64,000 bases of DNA from Magnaporthiopsis rhizophila (lineage: Eukaryota; Ascomycota; Sordariomycetes; Magnaporthales; Magnaporthaceae). This document shows positions 61,260-64,000 of this stretch, in pieces; positions within the stretch are counted from its first letter, which is position 1; each line of letters starts with the position of its first letter. The DNA lies in assembly GCA_003049465.1 (NCBI GenBank), contig PYSS01000097.1, positions 62,001 through 126,000 on the forward strand. Direction: 5' to 3'. The position numbers and the translations under genes are program-made. The notes below the pieces were generated by a model. It was given only the letters and a program-made list of their open reading frames with translations, had not been told where the DNA came from and searched no databases.

Positions 61260-64000
61260 AGATGTCCTGGTTAGAACTTGATCATCGTTCTGTTTCCTCG
61301 TTCTTCCCGTGGATGGATAGGATGCAGTAGTCGCACTTTGTACAAAGGGGCCGCGACCAGCGCGCACACCTCTCTCCGCCCGCGTAGCTCACCATAAGCT
61401 TCGTGGTTTGTCGACTCGATTATGTGCCCCGGGGTTTGCTGTGCAAGCCTGTACTCGACGTACCTGAGGTTCTTGTTCCGGTCAAGGTGTTGCAGTAGTC
61501 GCGGTATCCGAACTCGATGGGTGAACTCCAAGTTGTGTGGATCGTGTTCGAACAGCTCCGCGCTCGTCCCCTCCTCGACGGACAAGACCTTGGCCTCCTT
61601 GAGCAATGTTCCTCTTCGACACGATCTGGATCTCGGGCACCTCGGTCAGCCTGTTGCCGAACCCCGACTCCTGCCTGGTGACCTGTTTGACGAAGTCTTA
61701 CTTGTTCATACGCACGCCTCGTCGTGACCATCAGCTCCTCGAAAACGAAGTCGAATTCGAGCCACGCTCCTCTACCATCGCTTGTCGCTGTTGAGGTTGA
61801 AGTCCCCCGAGGAAGATCGTGCCCAACATCGAGTTGGTGTCCCGTCGTCAGCCTGATCCCCGACTCCGCGGCCGCGTTCCTCACCCCCTTTCTTGATCCA
61901 CCTGATGTTTTGAGTACGTCACTGAGGTGTACCGGTCGAGCCCGAGCATCTCCGAGGTGTCGATTTCGACGACCGGCATCGTACACCAAGAAGTGGATGT
62001 TCTCGGATAGGAAGACGATGAGGTACGAGATCATCACCCCTCTCTCTGGCCGTAAGGCTGACCGAGTCGATCGCTTCAACCGGTGGCGATGACCTCGCAC
62101 GCCTTCTTGAGCTTATTCCCTGTACGGCGTTTGGTTCACGATGCACATGAGCCTCGTGTACACCGTCGAGTGGGCGACGAGCGTCTTCAAGTCCTCTCTG
62201 GCGACCACGATCAACCTCCCGTTGCGCTCCACGATGCCGTAGGCGAACTCGAACTTGCCGAGCAACGTGCAGATGACAGGGACACGTTCGTTCTGCGAGC
62301 CGTGCTTCTGGCGGTCCATCCCCAGCTGGTGTACACGCGGCCTCGGCCAGCTTCGTGAGCGCCAGGCAGCACGCGGTCGGGAACGTGTCGCGAGGCGGGA
62401 GCACGTTCGGAATCCTGGGCGCGTTGATCGAGTCGGTCATGACCTTGTTGTCGTTCGTACGTATGGTCGTCCCCGCCGTCGTGTTGATGCGCGTGTAGCT
62501 GTATGGGAGCGCCGAGCCGTGCCTGTCCACGGCCGCGTTGAAGATCCCGACCTCGGGCCTGGAAGCGCGCGTGCTCCGGCAGGTCTCCGACATCATGACG
62601 GCGTACGTCGTCTTCCGCGGCTTGCTCTCCAGGAACATTTTGTCGTACATTTGCCCGCCCGGGTGCGTGGACATCTCCGTGAAGGTCATGGTCGTCAGCA
62701 ACACCGGGTCTACGCTGGACGGGATGTTGTTCTCGGTCGCGGTCTGGCACGACTTCTCGAACACGGGGCGCCTGCTTCTCCCCGATCCACACATGGGGCA
62801 CCAACCTCCCAGACCTCGTCGCTGTCGAAGCCGGCGTTCGTTAGGGAGCACAGCTGGAGCGGGATGCCGATTGAGGTCACGCCCTTCTTCGCCAACTTGA
62901 CCTTGAGCGGGATCGTGCTGTCGAGCCCCTGCGACGGACATCTTCCGACCACGACGACCTCACCCAGCCTCAGCTTCCTCATGGAGCAGCCGCCGTCTTC
63001 CGAGAGCCACATGTACCTCGACTTCTCGAACATGACCTCCGGGCTTTCGAAGTAGCTCTGGTCGATGATCGGTGGCTCTGCCCGGACCCCGAAGGCGGCC
63101 ACCATCCTGAAGCTGTTGGTCGGCCGGGTCCCGTTGTTCTGCTTCCTCACGAGCTTGAGCTTGATTACGGTGATGGCTTCAGGTTCCCGCCCGTGTTCAT
63201 CCTGCAGTGCTGGCGGTGGTTCTCGACGATCACGACGGCGAGGAGCGGGCTGATGTTCAGCTCGGGCAAGCCGGTGGCCTCGCTCCTACTGAGGACCACG
63301 TCGTTGTTTCCGAGCCGGTCCTAGAGGAGCACAAGACGCCGACCGGGTTGGTGGGGCGCATCACGGTCTCCCACGAGATCATGCCTCTGCATTCCTTGCG
63401 GGCGTTCTTTTGGCACAGGTTGATGTTGATTTTCTCGTTGAGGTTCGTATGCGTGATGTCTCCGTGTAGTCCTTCTTGCCATCTAGGCGAGTATTCTCTC
63501 CTACGCCTCCGAACACGACCGTGAATCGCTACCCGAAGACCCGCCATGACCACGTCGCTGTCGGGGAAGAGGTGCACCGAGAGAGAGGTGAGGATGAGCT
63601 CGACTGTGTCCAAGCTGATGTGGCCGAAGGTGTGCGCCAGGTACTTTGGCGTCCAGAACGCCAACAGGGTCACCAAAACGCAGTAAATCACCGAGATGGT
63701 GCAGAACAGCGTGACCTTGACCGTCGGGTCCGTGGAAGTGATGATCAACGCCGGGGAGTACATAAGCGAAGACGGGACGAACATACGCGGCCAAGGTCGA
63801 GTCCCCGAGCTCGTGCACCTACGGCGACGTGGTGAGCGTCGTGTCCGTGATGATGAACGTAGTCGGGTCGGGGAGGAAGATGGTGAAGCACGCCAACGGG
63901 ATGTCCGTGTCTGAGGTGAGGCACACGGACCACGACGTCTCGGGGTGCTCGGGGATCCTCACGTACAAGGTCGTCTTCTGCTGCGAGTCCGGGTACGTCG
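61260..64000 (-). pseudogene. Large frameshifted coding block, unknown family, runs off the window
   Basis: The minus strand has strong GC-rich third positions and protein-like segments in all three frames in succession. From the window end leftward: 'TLYVRIPEHPETSWSVCL' (about 63960), a hydrophobic stretch 'TISVIYCVLVTLLAF' (about 63690), 'RKECRGMISWETVMRPTNP' (about 63380), 'EATGLPELNISPLLAVVIV' (about 63260), 'EVMFEKSRYMWLSEDGG' (about 63015), 'TFTEMSTHPGGQMYDKMFL' (about 62685), 'KFEFAYGIVERNGRLIVVA' (about 62250), 'EEGTSAELFEHDPHNLEF' (about 61570). At least six frame changes are needed, so no intact product exists as written. Total coding length exceeds 900 codons. The family is not recognised; it shares motifs with the block at 55.6-57.3 kb. 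Confidence 0.55.

Overview
The window reads as nuclear DNA of a filamentous ascomycete (Pezizomycotina, probably a sordariomycete). Genes carry short introns of about 50-140 bp with GT-AG ends and CTAAC/CTGAC-like branch points. Coding sequence has GC-rich third positions. The recognisable proteins are fungal: an Ayg1-type heptaketide hydrolase, glucosamine-6-phosphate N-acetyltransferase, a pepsin-family protease, C2H2 proteins and several fungus-specific nuclease-like families. The species cannot be named from sequence alone.

Layout. 0.8-15 kb is the most gene-like part: a single-exon PD-(D/E)XK-like protein (827-2452), gna1 (3098-3904), a small two-exon gene (4809-5142), a four-exon ayg1-like gene whose last intron holds about 800 bp of pure TC repeat (5237-7863), and a large minus-strand class-3 lipase (9270-13232). 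Two degenerate arrays of a roughly 100-bp repeat, in opposite orientation, lie on the two sides of the lipase gene. 15.7-30.4 kb is poor in recognisable genes and rich in minisatellites, with a truncated ABC-transporter remnant and some small, uncertain genes. 30.5-36.5 kb holds an intact C2H2 protein with a Gln-rich repeat region and a second, disabled four-finger C2H2 gene. 36.9-39.5 kb is a degenerate minisatellite field. 40.5-49.4 kb holds an HNH-nuclease-like gene, a Gly/Asp-repeat protein, a duplicated non-coding segment, a secreted aspartic protease and a hypothetical gene with a one-base frame break. 51.9-54.2 kb is a four-exon F-box-like gene. 55.6-64 kb contains a three-exon PD-(D/E)XK-like (DUF7924-type) gene between two related, frameshifted minus-strand coding blocks of unknown family; the second runs off the window.

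Genes here do not form one pathway. Primary-metabolism genes (gna1, lipase) sit beside accessory material. Three unrelated nuclease-like fold families (PD-(D/E)XK, HNH, DUF7924) occur within 60 kb, together with pseudogenes, minisatellites and homopolymer tracts, as expected of a fast-evolving, possibly subtelomeric or lineage-specific compartment. Gene models are given with exon boundaries where splice signals and reading frame agree. Family names come from recalled motif patterns; no database search was run.
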